A DNA stretch of 64,000 nucleotides from Epiperipatus broadwayi (GCA_028023455.1 JAQFVV010006726.1:310001-374000); one strand, 5' to 3'. Shown: positions 1-12,844, counted from the first letter of the stretch. A program made the numbers and translations. Notes: generated from the letters alone by a model not told the origin.

Positions 1-634
1 TGTTGCTGTTCTTAATAATGTATCAGTTATTTTTCCTACTGATTTCTTTCAAATCTGAACTATCTTTAAAGTCTGATAATATTTTAAATCAATTTGAAGA
101 TGTTAATTTAAATTCTTTGGATTTTTTCTGAAGATTATGAATATCAATTGTTAATACTGTCTTTTTAACTGATTTTGTTTTTTCTAGTTTTGCATTAGTA
201 TTTATGTATCTTATATCTCATTAATTGGTGATCACTTCTCTTATATTGTCTTTACTAAGAATATTACAAGCTTGACATAATATTTTCTGAGAGCCAAAAT
301 GTAAAACAATTTTATAGTACCCTCATTTGAATGCTTTCATGCCCATTTCTGTTTAGAATATTTTAAGGAATGAATTACATAATATAAACATTTTTATCAA
401 CTTCACAAGTCTGTGTTTTCTCATATTTTTATCATCATACCCAAATTTATCTAAAACTCTTTCATTTATCAATAGTTTATCAATTGTAGATAAGAGTCTT
501 CTCTGAAATTTAAAATGTTTTGTCTGATCAGAAGCCCTTTATACATCCATGTAAAGTACCTCTTCTTCTTCATCACAATAACTTTTTGGGGATAAATCTA
601 AAATATCTTTTTTTGATGTCTTATTAAGTTGAAC
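1..634 (-). pseudogene. Decayed protein-like frame of unknown family
   Basis: Reading the minus strand from about 634 down to 1 in a single frame gives some 210 codons with only about eight stops. One open run exceeds 60 codons. The composition is protein-like: an acidic run (DEEEEVLYMDV) near the start, then a K/R/L-rich helical-looking stretch (LSTIDKLLINERVLDKFGYD). I do not recognise a family. No start codon, splice signals or catalytic motif can be assigned, and the frame runs off the window edge. In DNA this AT-rich, stops should be more frequent, so an old transposon ORF or processed pseudogene is the likely explanation, but chance is not excluded. Confidence 0.25.
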
Positions 635-3600
635 AACTAACTAACCTTGTCTCTCTGTCTGATACACTATCAATTTGCACAATGTTTTATTTTCTCTCTT
701 TATTTTATAATGGATTTTACTCCATTTGTGTTTCCAATATTTGTACTGTTATAGTACAATACATGTACACCTTTTATGTGTCACTTCATATTCCCTTCTA
801 ACTGTACAACAATGTCCCATTTAATATTAACCAGATCTAATTCTAGTCTATGTAATATTTCTTCATGTGGAAGTCATTTGCAATTATAAGTTTGAAATAA
901 ATATTTTTTATCAAATGAGAATTTTGGTCTGCAGTCCGTGAAATAGTAGCACCTTCTAACAATAGTTGCCAACTAAGCTATTATTTCATTATTTAAAACA
1001 TGATTTTAAATATCTATTTATAAAATGTTCCTTTATAAACACATTCATTCTTCTTTCAAGAAAATCTCAACTCATAAGCCAGTTATTTTTTTAATTTTAA
1101 ACTCACAAGTGAAAAGTCAAAAAACTCACTATATTGTCTGTCACTTATGGAGTATGATCCATTCATGTTTATTTACTGTATAAATAATCAAATAATAATA
1201 ATAGCTGCAATGATATTTTCTTTGCTCAGTTATTTTGAGGTCTCAAGGAGAAATCAAATGGTATTTTTTTTAGATAACAGAAATCTCCTTTAGGCAATCA
1301 TGTAATAATAATAACTATTTATTAGTCTGAATTCATAACAGTTGGTGTTTACCTGCTTAAGAATTTCTTTTTATCAATAGTTTCAATCTTTGTGGTCATG
1401 TTGCAATCTTTAATGTCCATATAACAATATTGGAACATAAATAAAGATGACTTTCACCTTTATTGTCAAAAGGAGGTTGTCATGGCAACAGTTTGAGATT
1501 GTTGATTGTGATAATATTGGGATTGTCTAAGTGTTGGTTGGTTGCTAATTATTATATATATAATAATATATTGATTAATTTTAAGAATTGCTTGAAATCA
1601 TGTAATTTACATATGATTACCTATATATTGCATGTTTTCACATATCATTTAGAATATAACCTTTTGTTTTACTAATTCAAATTTTTCATTGTTGTATGTG
1701 TATATATTGGTGACACCATATTAGCCATATACAAGCATTTGGAAAATAGAAGGATTAGAGATCATACAGTTCAGATAAATTAATCTTAGTATACATTTTT
1801 TTTTAATATATATATAGAATAACATTAAATGAGATTTATTTTTAACAGCCAGATTCTATATCAAATTATAGACAACAGCAAAAAGTAATGCGGTTTTGTT
1901 TTTTTTTTTTTTTTTGGAATTTATTCTATGTAATTGTTTTAAAAAATCAATAGTATTAACTATTTAAGCCATTTTCTTTATAAAAACTGTTACATAATAA
2001 GGCAAAAATAATTCCTAAGCAAATTCTCCAAGAAATAACTTTTGATCATCACTAATGAAAATATTTTATCAAAATCTTATTTAACATTTATTTTTTAGAT
2101 TGTTATTACTTCTTATTAGATGTTACTACACTTTATATGTAAAATATAAAACAATAATGATTTTGTGTTTTATTAAAGCATCACTTACTAACCTTCATTG
2201 GTTGTTATTATCATATATATATATTTCTGCGTTTAAATTTTTTTTCTTTTTTTTTTTTTGTGTATGTTTTTATTAATAAGTAGGTATAATTTTACTGAAA
2301 TATATAATCATTTACAGACTGTGAAAAAATAAAAAAATAAAATTTAAAATAAAAGTCTTTCTCTAATTTACTATCTTATTATTATTTTATTCAAAATAAA
2401 AGAATGCTACTTATTATTTTAAGTATTTTTATTTAATGATAAAAATTGCTAATTTTGAACAAAAAGAAAATTATTCATATGATAGATTTCGATATCATTT
2501 ATAATAAATGATTGTTTAAAACATTACAAAAAGTTTATCTTATGACATAAAACAAATAATTTATAATTAATTTCATAAAAAAAGTTATGTTTTAGGTAAT
2601 AAAAACAATTCATAAATTTAAAATGCAACAAAAATTATGATATATATTGTTGTAGAACATTTTATAATTAAATTCCTGTTTCAAAATAATTAATGAGACA
2701 TTTTTTTTTTATTATAGCAGTTCAAATTAAAATAATGTAGTGAAAATATATATATGATTTTACATCTTTTCTTAAATGCGTATACTTTAATATAACCCTT
2801 TTAGTAATATAATAATTAGTATTTTGCTTGAATCAGTTTTTTTATTGACTAAACGGGATATCAAGTTTGTCTCACATAAAAGATGATGGGTTGTAAGAAT
2901 TACTTATATTTGGATACATAAAGACCAAATATGTATATCATTGTACCATATGAAGATTATTGTTGTAAGCCATTAACACTTATTTATACCGGAGGAATTT
3001 AATGTCTAGTTATTTTAATATGGGGATAAACAATTGTTGATGGTGAATTGATTGGTTTATTTGTTTAAACTTTTTTAATGTAAACTATATGTAAATGTAT
3101 AAACACACGTATATAAACAAGGATCCAAATCCAAACTAGTAACTATAGCTTCACCTATTTAAATAGAAATTAGGTTGAAGTAAAGAAGGGTTCCCCTCTT
3201 TTCTTCCATAGCATAAGCTTGTGGTTAAAGACCTGTAGAGGTCCCTACTATCGCATTTTACATGCATATTTTTATGGTTACAGCCTTGGTAAATATTACT
3301 TATAAATGTATAACTTAACTATCTGCATTTAACTTGAATAGGCTGCAATTGGTATCACATACTGCTATACATTTTTAAATGCTTTAATTTCAATTTTTAA
3401 TATACAGATTTATGTTTTAGTACCTGCATAATATGTCATATTTATAATAAAAAAAACAATAAATTAACTTGAATTTTGCTTCCTTACTTTAAATGTTATA
3501 ACATCCTTCTATCCCATTTATTTAATGGTATTTCTTGTTTTTATCTAGATAGGCTGAAAATTTAAATAGTTTTTTGTGAAAAATGTTTTTTTTTTCTCTA

Positions 3601-3645
3601 TTTTTTAAGACAAATATTATAAAATATATTGCATTAATGGTCATA
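635..3645. other. AT-rich stretch, no gene recognised
   Basis: Dominated by A/T runs and short (TA)n tracts (for example near 2212-2224 and 1793-1816). Only short chance frames are present. The segment near 3181-3270 is somewhat less AT-rich but shows no recognisable motif. Confidence 0.6.
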
Positions 3646-3788
3646 ATAATTGTAGTGTTTTGTAAAATGGCAGACATGTTTGTGCACTCCAGACAAAAAC
3701 TAGAATTTATTCGTAAGGCTGTTTTAGATTGCGCTCTGCTAGCTGAGGAATTTAATTAGTGCATTGACGTAATGGCGATCGACAATTC

Positions 3789-3821
3789 CTAGAAATATTT
3801 GCTAATTACAAATGTTTCTAG
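3789..3821. other. Conserved LTR hairpin
   Basis: CTAGAAATATTTG pairs with CAAATGTTTCTAG across a 7-base loop (13 pairs including one G-T). The same hairpin occurs at about 4829-4863 and 5919-5953 in the other two LTRs, with the loop slightly changed in the second. Confidence 0.6.
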
Positions 3822-4054
3822 ATAAGAGACATTACCTTATTGGTCAATGCATTGATTGATTGTTGCAGTTGTCAGAGAGCGATAAGAAGACTGTGTAACA
3901 TCTACGCAGTGTAATATAGAGAGCAGTAGAGAGCAGTCATGCAGTTGAGTAGCAGAAGTTAAGTAGAGATATCTCACATTAGTGCTGGTGGTTAATGACC
4001 AGCACCCAGTGGAAATGTAGTTCACGGGTGTAGCTGAAAGAGACTGCAGTGAAG

Positions 4055-4275
4055 ATATTGAGAGCATTCATTGGAGAGCTTTGTTACAGACCAATTTGTT
4101 GGAAAGCATTAGTGGCAGACCAATGGGTTGGAAAGCATTTGTTGCAGACCAATTCAGCAGAGAGATTGCAGACCAATTCGTCGGAGAGCATTCGTTGCAG
4201 ACCAATTCGTTGGAGAGCATTCATTGCAGACCAACTTGTTGGAGAGCTTCATTGCAGACCGATTCATTGGAAAAG
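4055..4275 (+). repeat. Minisatellite within LTR 1
   Basis: Some eight imperfect units of 24-29 bp built on GCAGACCAATTCGTTGGAGA. Homologous arrays occupy about 5105-5320 and 6190-6415 in the other LTRs, with different unit order and number. Confidence 0.7.
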
Positions 4276-4395
4276 AACAGCATGGGAATTGTATAATGTT
4301 ATTTGCTGACCGCACAGTATGACTTGCAGATATAACCTTGGCACAGTCGTAAGTGTGGATATAACATTGGCACAGTTGTAAATGCAGATATAACA

Positions 4396-4692
4396 TTGGC
4401 ACACTCGCATTTGGAACCTGGGAGTAGCGAATACATTGAACTACAAGTTTAGCTATAGACAGAGAAACTGGACAAAAAATGATAATCCCAATTAGTAATG
4501 TTAACAATGGAAGTGAAAAGTTTGGAAATAAAACATTTGCGCAGTCACCATTGAATGTTAGTGGCGAAAAAGTTTTGGAAGCAGAGTTAAATCGTACATT
4601 TCTAAGTGAAATTACAGGAAAGTAGGAATAGAAAACCAACAACAAAACACCAAGGAATAGCAACAAGGGTTTTTCTAGAGTGGAGGGAGGTG
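4396..4692 (+). repeat. Internal segment 1 of the TRIM-like element
   Basis: 297 bp, non-coding. It begins TTGGCACACTCGC, a TGG start one base after the LTR that could serve as a primer-binding site; the matching tRNA cannot be identified by eye and the motif also recurs inside the LTR end. It ends with the purine-rich GAGTGGAGGGAGGTG (4678-4692) abutting LTR 2, the position expected of a polypurine tract. Confidence 0.55.
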
Positions 4693-5449
4693 TGTAGTGT
4701 TTTGAAAAATGGCAGACATGTTTGTGCACTCCAGAAAAAACTAGAATTTATTTGTAAGGCTGTTTTAGATTGTGCTCTGCTAGCTGAGGAATTTAATTAG
4801 TGCATTGACGTAATGGTGATCGACAATTCCTAGAAATATTTGTTAATTACAAATGTTTCTAGATAAGAGACATTACCTTATTGGTCGGTGCATTGATTGA
4901 TTTTTGCAGTTGTCAGAAAGTGATAAGAAGACTGGGTAACATCTACGCAGTGTAATATAGAGAGCAGTAGAGAGCAGTCATGCAGTTGAGTAGCAGAAGT
5001 TAAGGAGAGATATCTCACATTAGTGCTGATGGTTAATGACCAGCGCCCAGTGGAAATGTAGTTCATGGGTGTAGCTGAAAGAGACTGCAGCAAAGATATT
5101 GAGAGCATTCATTCGAAAGCTTCGTTGCAGACCAATTCATTGGAGAGCTTCGTTGCAGACCAATTCATCGGAGAGAATTCATAGCAGACCAATTCGTTGG
5201 AGAGCATTTGTTGCAGACCAATTCAGCTGAGAGATTGCAGACCAATTCATCAGAGAGCATTCATTGCAGACCAATTCATTGGAGAGCTTTGTTGCAGACC
5301 GATTCATTGGAGGGCATTCATTGGAAAAGAACAGCGTGGGAATTGTATAATGTTATTTGCTGACCGCACAGTATGACTTGCAGATATAACCTTGGCAGAA
5401 TCGTAAGTGTAGATATAACATTGGCACAGTCATAAGTGCAGATATAACA
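4693..5449 (+). repeat. LTR 2 of the TRIM-like element
   Basis: 757 bp, shared by both tandem units: it is the 3' LTR of the first and the 5' LTR of the second. Closely matches LTR 1 and LTR 3, with the differences concentrated in the minisatellite. Confidence 0.65.
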
Positions 5450-5782
5450 TTGGCACAGTCGCATTTGGAACCTGGGAGTAACGAATACATTGAACTACAA
5501 GTTTAGCCATAGATGGAGAAACCAGGCGAAAATGACAATCCCAATTAGTAACGTTAACAACGAAAATGAAAAATTTGGAAATAAAACATTTGCACAGTCA
5601 CCATCAGAAGCTGAGTTCCACCATACTTGCGCAGTCACCATTGAACATTACTGGTGAAAAGTTTCAGCAGCAGAGTTAAATCGTACATTTCTAAGTGAAA
5701 TTACAGAAAAGTAGGAATAGAAAAACCAACAACAAAACACCAAGGAATAGCAATAAGGGTTTTTCTAGAGTAGAACAAGGTG
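5450..5782 (+). repeat. Internal segment 2 of the TRIM-like element
   Basis: 333 bp. Differs from internal segment 1 mainly by an extra block of about 35-48 bp near 5597-5645 that repeats the GCAGTCACCAT motif, which accounts for the longer period of the second unit. The purine tract before LTR 3 (5768-5782) is degraded relative to the first. Confidence 0.55.
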
Positions 5783-6540
5783 TGTAGTGTTTTGTAAAAT
5801 GGCAGACATGTTTGTGCACTCCAGAAAAAACTAGAATTTATTTGTAAGGCTGTTTTAGATCATGCTCTGATAGCTGAGGAATTTAATTAGTGCATTGATG
5901 TAATGGCGATCGACAATTCCTAGAAATATTTGCTAATTACAAATGTTTCTAGATAAGAGACATTACCTTATTGGTCAGTGCATTGATTAATTGTTGCAGT
6001 TGTCAGAGAGCAATAAGAATACTGGGTAACATCTACACAGTGTAATATAGAGAGCAGTAGAGAGCAGTCATCCAGTTGAGTAGCAGAAGTTAAGTAGAGA
6101 TATCTCACATTAGTGCTGGTGGTTAATGACCACCGCCCAGTGGAAATGTAGTTTATGGGTGTAGCTGAAAAAGACTGCAGCAGAGATATTGAGAGCATTC
6201 TTTGGAGAGCTTCGTTGCAGACCAATTCATCGGAGAGCATTCATGGCAGACCAATTCGTTGGAGAGCATTTGTTGCCGACCAATTTAGCTGAGAGATTGC
6301 AGACCAATTCATCGGAGAGCATTCATTGCAGACCAATTTAATGGACAGCATTCATTGCAGACCAATTCATTGGAGAGCTTCATTGCAGACCGATTCGTTG
6401 GAGGGCATTCATTGGAAAAGAACAGTGTGGGAATTGTATAATGTTATTTGCTGACCACACAATATGACTTGCAGATATAACCTTGGCACAGTCGTAAGTG
6501 TGGATATAACATTGGCACAGTTGTAAGGGCAGATACAACA
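5783..6540 (+). repeat. LTR 3 of the TRIM-like element
   Basis: 758 bp. Stops exactly where the LTR/internal junction is inferred in the first two copies, and is followed directly by the ATAAT target duplication. This stop is the main evidence for the LTR parse. Confidence 0.65.
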
Positions 6541-6545
6541 ATAAT

Positions 6546-9500
6546 AAAATGCAATTTTATTTTATTATAACAAGTAATTATAAAAAAAGCAATAAACTCA
6601 TTATAAAAAGCTGTTAACTGAATTCAGTTAAATAAAAGTAGTTTTATTTCATTAATTTTGCAATTTTATGGCTATCACTTTTTATCTTTTTATACAAATA
6701 ATTTTCCATTTATTGTAAATAATAGTTATAATAAAAACAAAATTTGAATTGCTATATATATATATATATATATATATATGACTCTTATTTTACATTAGTA
6801 CATCATACAAATAGTGTGAGATACCACATGTAGTGTTTGTGTTACAAAATTGTGTTGTCATTTAAAGTTAAATTACCCAGCCAAAAAAATTATATTGTTA
6901 CCTAAATTTAATTATAAGATCATACAAACATTTTACTTTAGTCAATTTTTGTGTTTAATGTTATCATAGCCCGAAATATAAAACAGGTTAGCCAGTATTT
7001 TTTTTCATTTGTACATAGATATAAATGACGTTATAAATTTATAGGCTGGATAATTTAAACATAAGTGGTGTAAATTTGAAAATTAATAAATATGTCACGC
7101 ATTTCCCACCTCTATAAATTATGAGATCATTAGTTAAATGATCATTATATATTTGTCTTCCCTTTCCATATATAAATAGTCATTTTATATTTCCCTTGTT
7201 TTTTATTCAATAATAATGATACAAAACTGTTGACATCATGCTCAAAATAGTGTCATGTTTCTTTCTTACATATAGTTTGAATGTGCTTTTTATGTTATAT
7301 TTGATTTATTGTTCTTTGCTTTCTAAGATATTAAAATAATTAAAAATCGCTCCACCCTATATTACTAACTTACCATCTTCATTTAATGTGCGTTTAAATA
7401 TATCTGCTATAAATATAATTTGGCCCTTATAAATAATTATAGTAAATTTCAAACCTCTATAAGTTCAGAAATTGTAAATATAAACAAATCTTTTGTAAAT
7501 GCACTGTTTTCTTAACAATTAATAGTGGTAACAATGTTTGTGTATCAGAACAATATATGTCTCTATATGTAAGACCATTGTGAATTATTAATAATAAATA
7601 AGTATATCTATTAATAATAATATATTAAAATTGATTATAATAGTAATAGTCCCAGAGATCGTAATTTGTAAAAGCTGACAAATATGTTGTATAAATATAC
7701 TAAAATATTTTTAATATACACTTATTAACTATCATAAGCTTATTTTATTTGTCAGATAATGCCCTGGGTGAGATAATATCAATTCATTATGTATTACTCT
7801 AATTGATACTTAATTAAATATAAATATATATTATTGTTATATCTAAAACATTAAAACAAACTAATCCTAATTGTTTCTTAAATTAAACATGAAAACTTAT
7901 TATGATGCATAAATAGTTTATTGATATCAAATACTTACCACACTTAATTAATTCAAAATTATAAAAACAACATAGTATTTTTATTTAGACAAGCTCTTAT
8001 GTTTTACATCAAAACATGCAAAATAAAACAATATAATAAACATTATTTAGCATAGCTATGTGTTCCATTGTTATAAGCACATTACTATTTAGCTTATTGA
8101 ATAGAAATATATGCTGTTTTGAGAATTATACAGGCATCATAAATCAATAGGAAAGAATTTTAATATGAAAATGAAGAATATGATAAATTAAATATAGTTT
8201 CTGTCTTTTTTTATATTATATATATATATATATATATATCATAACTTTGGGAAGTAATCGTATATCAGATCACTCCGTGGGTGAAAATGAACAAATAGTC
8301 TGTGGTAGTTTAAGCTAATATTAGTTCAAGTACTAGCATATCATATTTTGCATATATGGGAACATATTATGCATATGCTTGTCACTCTAAATACACAATT
8401 GTAATTAAAAATTAGTAAGTTGATCACTGTAACTTTTAATGAAAAATAGTTAAATAATTTATGCATGAAATAATCAGATTCGTGTATACTTGATATCAAT
8501 CATTTTATTGTAGTTACTAGCAATGTAAAGAAAATCAATTAAAGTTAATACTTTGTTTATTGTATAATATTTCTCAAAATATGTCTCAGTTATAATTACT
8601 CCACATGGTCTGTAAAAGTTCTTAAGATTGTATAAAATACTGCTCGGGATTGTAAACAAAAATGTTTTATTTATTTATTTTAAACAAAGCAAATGCTAGC
8701 TTTCTTTGTATAAATTAAACCTCTTCTAACTACATGTTCATACAAATAAGTGGGAAACTATGTTATTTCATGTCTTAAATTCAAGATGTAAATTACCTCA
8801 CATCATTAGTTTTCCAAGTGCATCACACAAATAATAATCTTAAAAAGCAAAAATTAGACATATTTTCAAGCCATTAAATGATAGAAAATAATTTAGTTTC
8901 ATTTAAATACATAGATTTAAGAATCTGCCAAAATACAGTAATTTTCTTCTCATATTTTATATGGAATGAAAATACTGTCTTAGGTTTGAATTTGATAACC
9001 TTGTAAATATACATGTTATTATTAATTTGTGTTTATTTGTGAATAAATTTTGTTTTTATGTTATTATAAAAATTATTTTGAATATAGAAAACATAACCTT
9101 GATTGAACAATAATTTCGTTTTTAAATATATGTTATAATATAAACTGGTTCTTATTTATTAAATGGAATATAAATTCAGGAGATGTGCAGTGAACTCAGT
9201 ACAATAGGGTGTTATACTAATTTATGCTACAGGTAGAGATTTGAACATTATTCCTTGAGTAAGTTCTAATTCAAATTTGATGAAAGTCCTATTACAGGAT
9301 GATTGTAAGGTTTATTTAGTACACCAAACAATTAAATTAGATCTCAAGATCTGTAAATTTTGTTAAATTCTACCTGTATCCCTGAAGTTAGAAATCATTT
9401 CAGTTATATAGACATAAATTTGAAATAGAACCAGATGCATATCATTAATTAATATTCAGATATAGAAAGTTGAACTTATTGGTATTTAGATTACTCCAGT

Positions 9501-10099
9501 AGCACTACTTAGTAAGCAAACAAAGTATGAATAAAGCAAGATTAGTGTGCTACTTTTTAGACAATGTTTGTCTCACAGATAATGCCACTGAAATAATCTA
9601 ACATTAAAAGTTACTGATAAATTCTATTCTGCTGGTGAAAAATGCCATAAGCTAGCAATAAGATTTGTATTTTATATAGCCATATGGAATTTTTTAGTAT
9701 TTATTTATTTTAGAATATTTTGATTATATATATATATATTGTAACAGTCAGAATCGTCTATCTCGCTAACACACTGCATAATTCAAACCCCAGACATGAA
9801 ACTGAACATTCTAGGAGGAGTTGCCTTCTAGATATACTAAGTTCAAATCTAAAGCCCAAATTTCACAGTGCCATCTACATGACAATGCATCTGATGCCAC
9901 TTCTAGTATGATCTTTGACCGGTGCCTGGTGGTCAGGGAGAAACAAAAGACTCTATACTAAAAGAAGTTTGGGTGGCTAATTAACATCTATGGATTTACA
10001 AAAGAAATGCAGAAAATATATATATCTATAGACCAAGACAGTGATAGGAATCAAATAAAATAAGAGATCAAATTTAGTTTTAAATAATTTCACAAAATT
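6546..10099. other. AT-rich stretch with microsatellites, no gene
   Basis: Contains (TA)n tracts at 6753-6779 and 8215-8239 and otherwise anonymous AT-rich DNA. A less AT-rich patch at about 9750-9960 has a possible tRNA-like box on the minus strand (near 9778-9792), too weak to call a SINE. Confidence 0.55.
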
Positions 10100-10462
10100 T
10101 ATTTATATAAATTATGGATATAATGCCACTGTCTGCTTATATGAGACAGGGATGCGTATTAAATAATTGTGGGCATTATATTTCAATAAATAACAAAAAG
10201 GTTTTAAAGCAAAGTGATATATTCTATTCCTCAGGTTAATAGCATTACGATAATGTGCTTGATGAAATAGGAACATGTGCGAGGTGCTTTGAGCAATTAT
10301 ACAAGTTTAAGAAAATATTTGAAAATTAAGTGTTCTAAAATATTTATTGATTTTGAGAATAGCATGGACAAAAGCTTAATAAGCAACAAAGTGGGAATGT
10401 GATCAAAGCATTTATTCGATAATAATAATAAAGTTACATTGGGAGGTCAGTATTGCTGATAA
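10100..10462 (+). pseudogene. Weak LINE reverse transcriptase relic
   Basis: Two short stretches look like pieces of a LINE RT. At about 10345-10455 one frame, broken by a single TGA, reads IDFENSMDKS and then DNNNKVTLGGQY. This resembles motif A (DFEKAFD) followed by the region before the RQGC motif in RTE/CR1-type LINEs. At about 10120-10160 another frame reads MPLSAYMRQGCVL, like the RQGC motif itself, but it lies upstream of motif A and so is out of the usual order. Either two fragments are juxtaposed or one match is chance. No YADD box was found and no function remains. Confidence 0.35.
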
Positions 10463-12464
10463 TGAATTTATTAAAGTTGGAGGGTGTGACACGTTTAAGT
10501 CATGGATGCTTTGTAAAATAAATATAAAATAAAACAATATCGAATATCCGGAATGATTACAGAGGGTGTCTTACCGCTAACCCGTAGGAAAGTATTTTGA
10601 TGAACAGCCGAAACTTAGTGACTGGGTGACGATTGCATTTAATTCCCATGTGTGTCACTTGGGGACACACTATGCCTGGAAATCGCAAAGAGAACGGACT
10701 TTGGCCATGTAAAGAATCCTTGGAAAAGTAAAGCAAAGCAGTCTCAACAACCAATTCACTTACCAGCAATACGAGACTAGTGTATATAAAACATACTGAA
10801 TGGGTTTTACTTGGATTAAGAGAAATGCCCAATCAAATTCCCAGAAATTCATTTAAAAGGGTCTGCACATTCTTTATGTCAATGATGAACTTTGTAATTA
10901 AAGTAGAACACAGTAATTAAAATAGGAAAATGTATGCTTGCGGGTTTGAAAAGTAAGTATAGATTTATATACGCAATCATGCATTAGGGGGCACATTTAA
11001 TCATTGACCTCACACGTACTCTCATATTAGATTAAAATCAATAACATGTAGATTTTAAACTATGTGATTATATTATTTATTAAAGAATAGAATTGCCCTC
11101 GAACAAGTGATTTGCAAGATAATAATATTGGAAAAATATAAATTTAAAATATGCCTTAATAGCGGCATCTTACTTTCAATAAAGGGAATAGTTCACTCGG
11201 TCAAAGATGATTCTGACACATTATCATAATAAAATAAAAGAAAGCTTTATAAATAGAAAATATTAACCCAAGGATAGAGCAAAATGGTTGATTATATTTG
11301 AACACTTTAAAGAAGTACATAATAAAGTTATGTGAAATAAAAGAAAAACAATTTAGAATAGCTATAGCATGTTAACACAAGAGCTCTTGGGTTAATTTAG
11401 GGTTACCTCTGGAGAAGCATTTTTAGGCAGATTGATGGTCGGCAGGTTTTTATATAATTTAACAGCAAAATCTGGAAATGTTCATATTTTTGGCAGCAGC
11501 AGCAGTTCTGGGGTTCCCTGTGTGATAACTTCCGATGGTCTATGCAGCAGATGACCATTCTGGATAGAAATAGCCTTCTTGCGCTCTACTCTGTCATGTC
11601 AAGATTTACAAATTACTAGAATAGAACTCAGAATGATTTCTCTTAGAAACATTAGAAGAAAAAACTGGAGAACAAAAGAAAACCCTTTTTTTATAATAGA
11701 CTTTAACAATAGAACTGCCCTGGAGCATTACAAAAATATATCGGACTTATCAGCTGTAATTAAATCATCCGAATGTCTAAAGGAATTCAACATTAATTAA
11801 TTTCTTTTGTTAATTTCCTTGTCGACATTCGAATTACATACTAGATTTAATTAAAATTACTTTTACTAATTAAAGAAAACCGTAAGTGGACATCTGCTGT
11901 TTTTAGATAAACTTACAGAATGTTAACTAATTAAACTATTGTCCCTGATTTATTTAAACAGAAATTTTTGGAATAACTTTTATTAAATTAAAGAAAATGA
12001 TTTTACTTTTTAAATTGCAATATTTGAATCTATTTACTAAATGAATATTTACTAAATGAATTTTATTTTAAATCAAAATATATTAAGACAGTAATATATT
12101 TGTAAATAGATTCAAACAAAATAACTTTAACAATTTATAATTTTGATATGTTTTAAAATGCATATCATAGTGTGTGCGCAATTACAACTTATATAACCTA
12201 CTTTTAAATAAATGTAAATTATGTGAACAAATACATAATTCATAATATTTTATTTTATTTGGGAATAAGTTATATATATAATACGAGCATTGTACTCGTG
12301 GTTTAAAATTAGGCGGGATTTTCGGTATATAAGCATATTGCAGACACACTACAATAGATTGGGGTTCAAACTAAGGTATGAGGGTAGGAAATAGGTAAGA
12401 AAAGGTGAAACAAAGATCTGCAAAGCTGACCTTACTGTTTCAATATATATACAATTTCATAACA
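10463..12464. other. No gene recognised
   Basis: Mostly AT-rich. Two less AT-rich islands, about 10548-10870 and 11380-11600, stand out from their surroundings. The first has a 91-codon frame on the minus strand (10557-10832) and the second leads into a 73-codon plus frame (11579-11800). Neither translation resembles a family I know. They may be fragments of old repeats. Confidence 0.45.
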
Positions 12465-12508
12465 CTACTTGAAACTCAAATATAGTAAATGAATATAAAC
12501 CAATGCTA
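12465..12508 (+). repeat. 44 bp direct repeat, copy 1
   Basis: ACTACTTGAAACTC followed by a near-identical tail recurs at 12845-12888 with about five differences. Copy 1 runs into the start of the SINE at 12505. Confidence 0.6.
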
Positions 12509-12609
12509 TTGTTAGCCGAGAGGTATTGCAGCCGCCATGCAAGCAAGTAGTTGGTTGCAGATGGTTGTGGGTTTGCATCCCAGCCGATGCTATGACATAG
12601 GAAAAAAAA
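12505..12609 (+). mobile_element. tRNA-derived SINE (same family as 58.2 kb)
   Basis: RNA polymerase III promoter boxes are visible: box A TAGCCGAGAGG (12513-12523) and box B GGTTTGCATCC (12570-12580). The 3' end is GATGCTATGACATAGG plus a run of eight A. The 58.2 kb copy shares the box arrangement and the distinctive ATGCTATGACA tail, which makes the two members of one family. This copy is more diverged and the tRNA-like acceptor stem is poor. No clean short target duplication is visible. Confidence 0.6.
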
Positions 12610-12844
12610 TATTTTGACAACACTACATATATTTAAAAGTCACAAAGTCTGTAATAACAACATAGGTAAAAAAAATAATTTAAATGACTTATTTAAACCA
12701 TATTGATTTTAAGACTATTATAAACACAAATGTAATTATAAATAAACTTATATATACAAACCACAATTAATAAGTAATCAAATTACACTTTGAACAAAAT
12801 TCCAAACATAATACTATGACAGAATAAATTAATGATTGCGTTCT

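Larger units (their letters stand above)
3651..4395 (+). repeat. LTR 1 of the TRIM-like element
   Basis: 745 bp. Contains a conserved hairpin (3789-3821), a block of 24-29 bp minisatellite units (about 4055-4270), and near its 3' end two copies of a ~26 bp unit containing TTGGCACAGT. The end is set by alignment with the last LTR, which stops at the corresponding GATAYAACA. Short frames inside it arise from the minisatellite and are not thought to be genes. Confidence 0.65.
3651..6540 (+). mobile_element. Tandem TRIM-like LTR element (LTR-I-LTR-I-LTR)
   Basis: The block contains 2.7 copies of a unit of about 1.04-1.09 kb. The first copy begins TGTAGTG at 3651 and the last ends GATACAACA at 6540, giving TG...CA termini. 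The outer flanks carry the same 5 bases, ATAAT (3646-3650 and 6541-6545), as expected for a target-site duplication. Parsing the unit gives three LTRs of 745, 757 and 758 bp and two internal segments of 297 and 333 bp without coding capacity. Orientation follows from a TTGGCAC primer-binding-like start of the internal segment and a purine-rich tract just before the second LTR. This fits a terminal-repeat retrotransposon in miniature mobilised in trans. A macrosatellite fragment is the alternative, but the exact TSD argues against it. Confidence 0.7.

Noticed and set aside
4049-4729. Several overlapping frames of 64-191 codons on both strands in the 4-5 kb region
   Set aside because: They are created by the LTR minisatellite, which keeps frames open. 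The products are repetitive, differ between LTR copies and have no domain.
9750-9960. Possible minus-strand SINE
   Set aside because: Only a weak box B-like stretch; no box A, tail or target duplication could be found.
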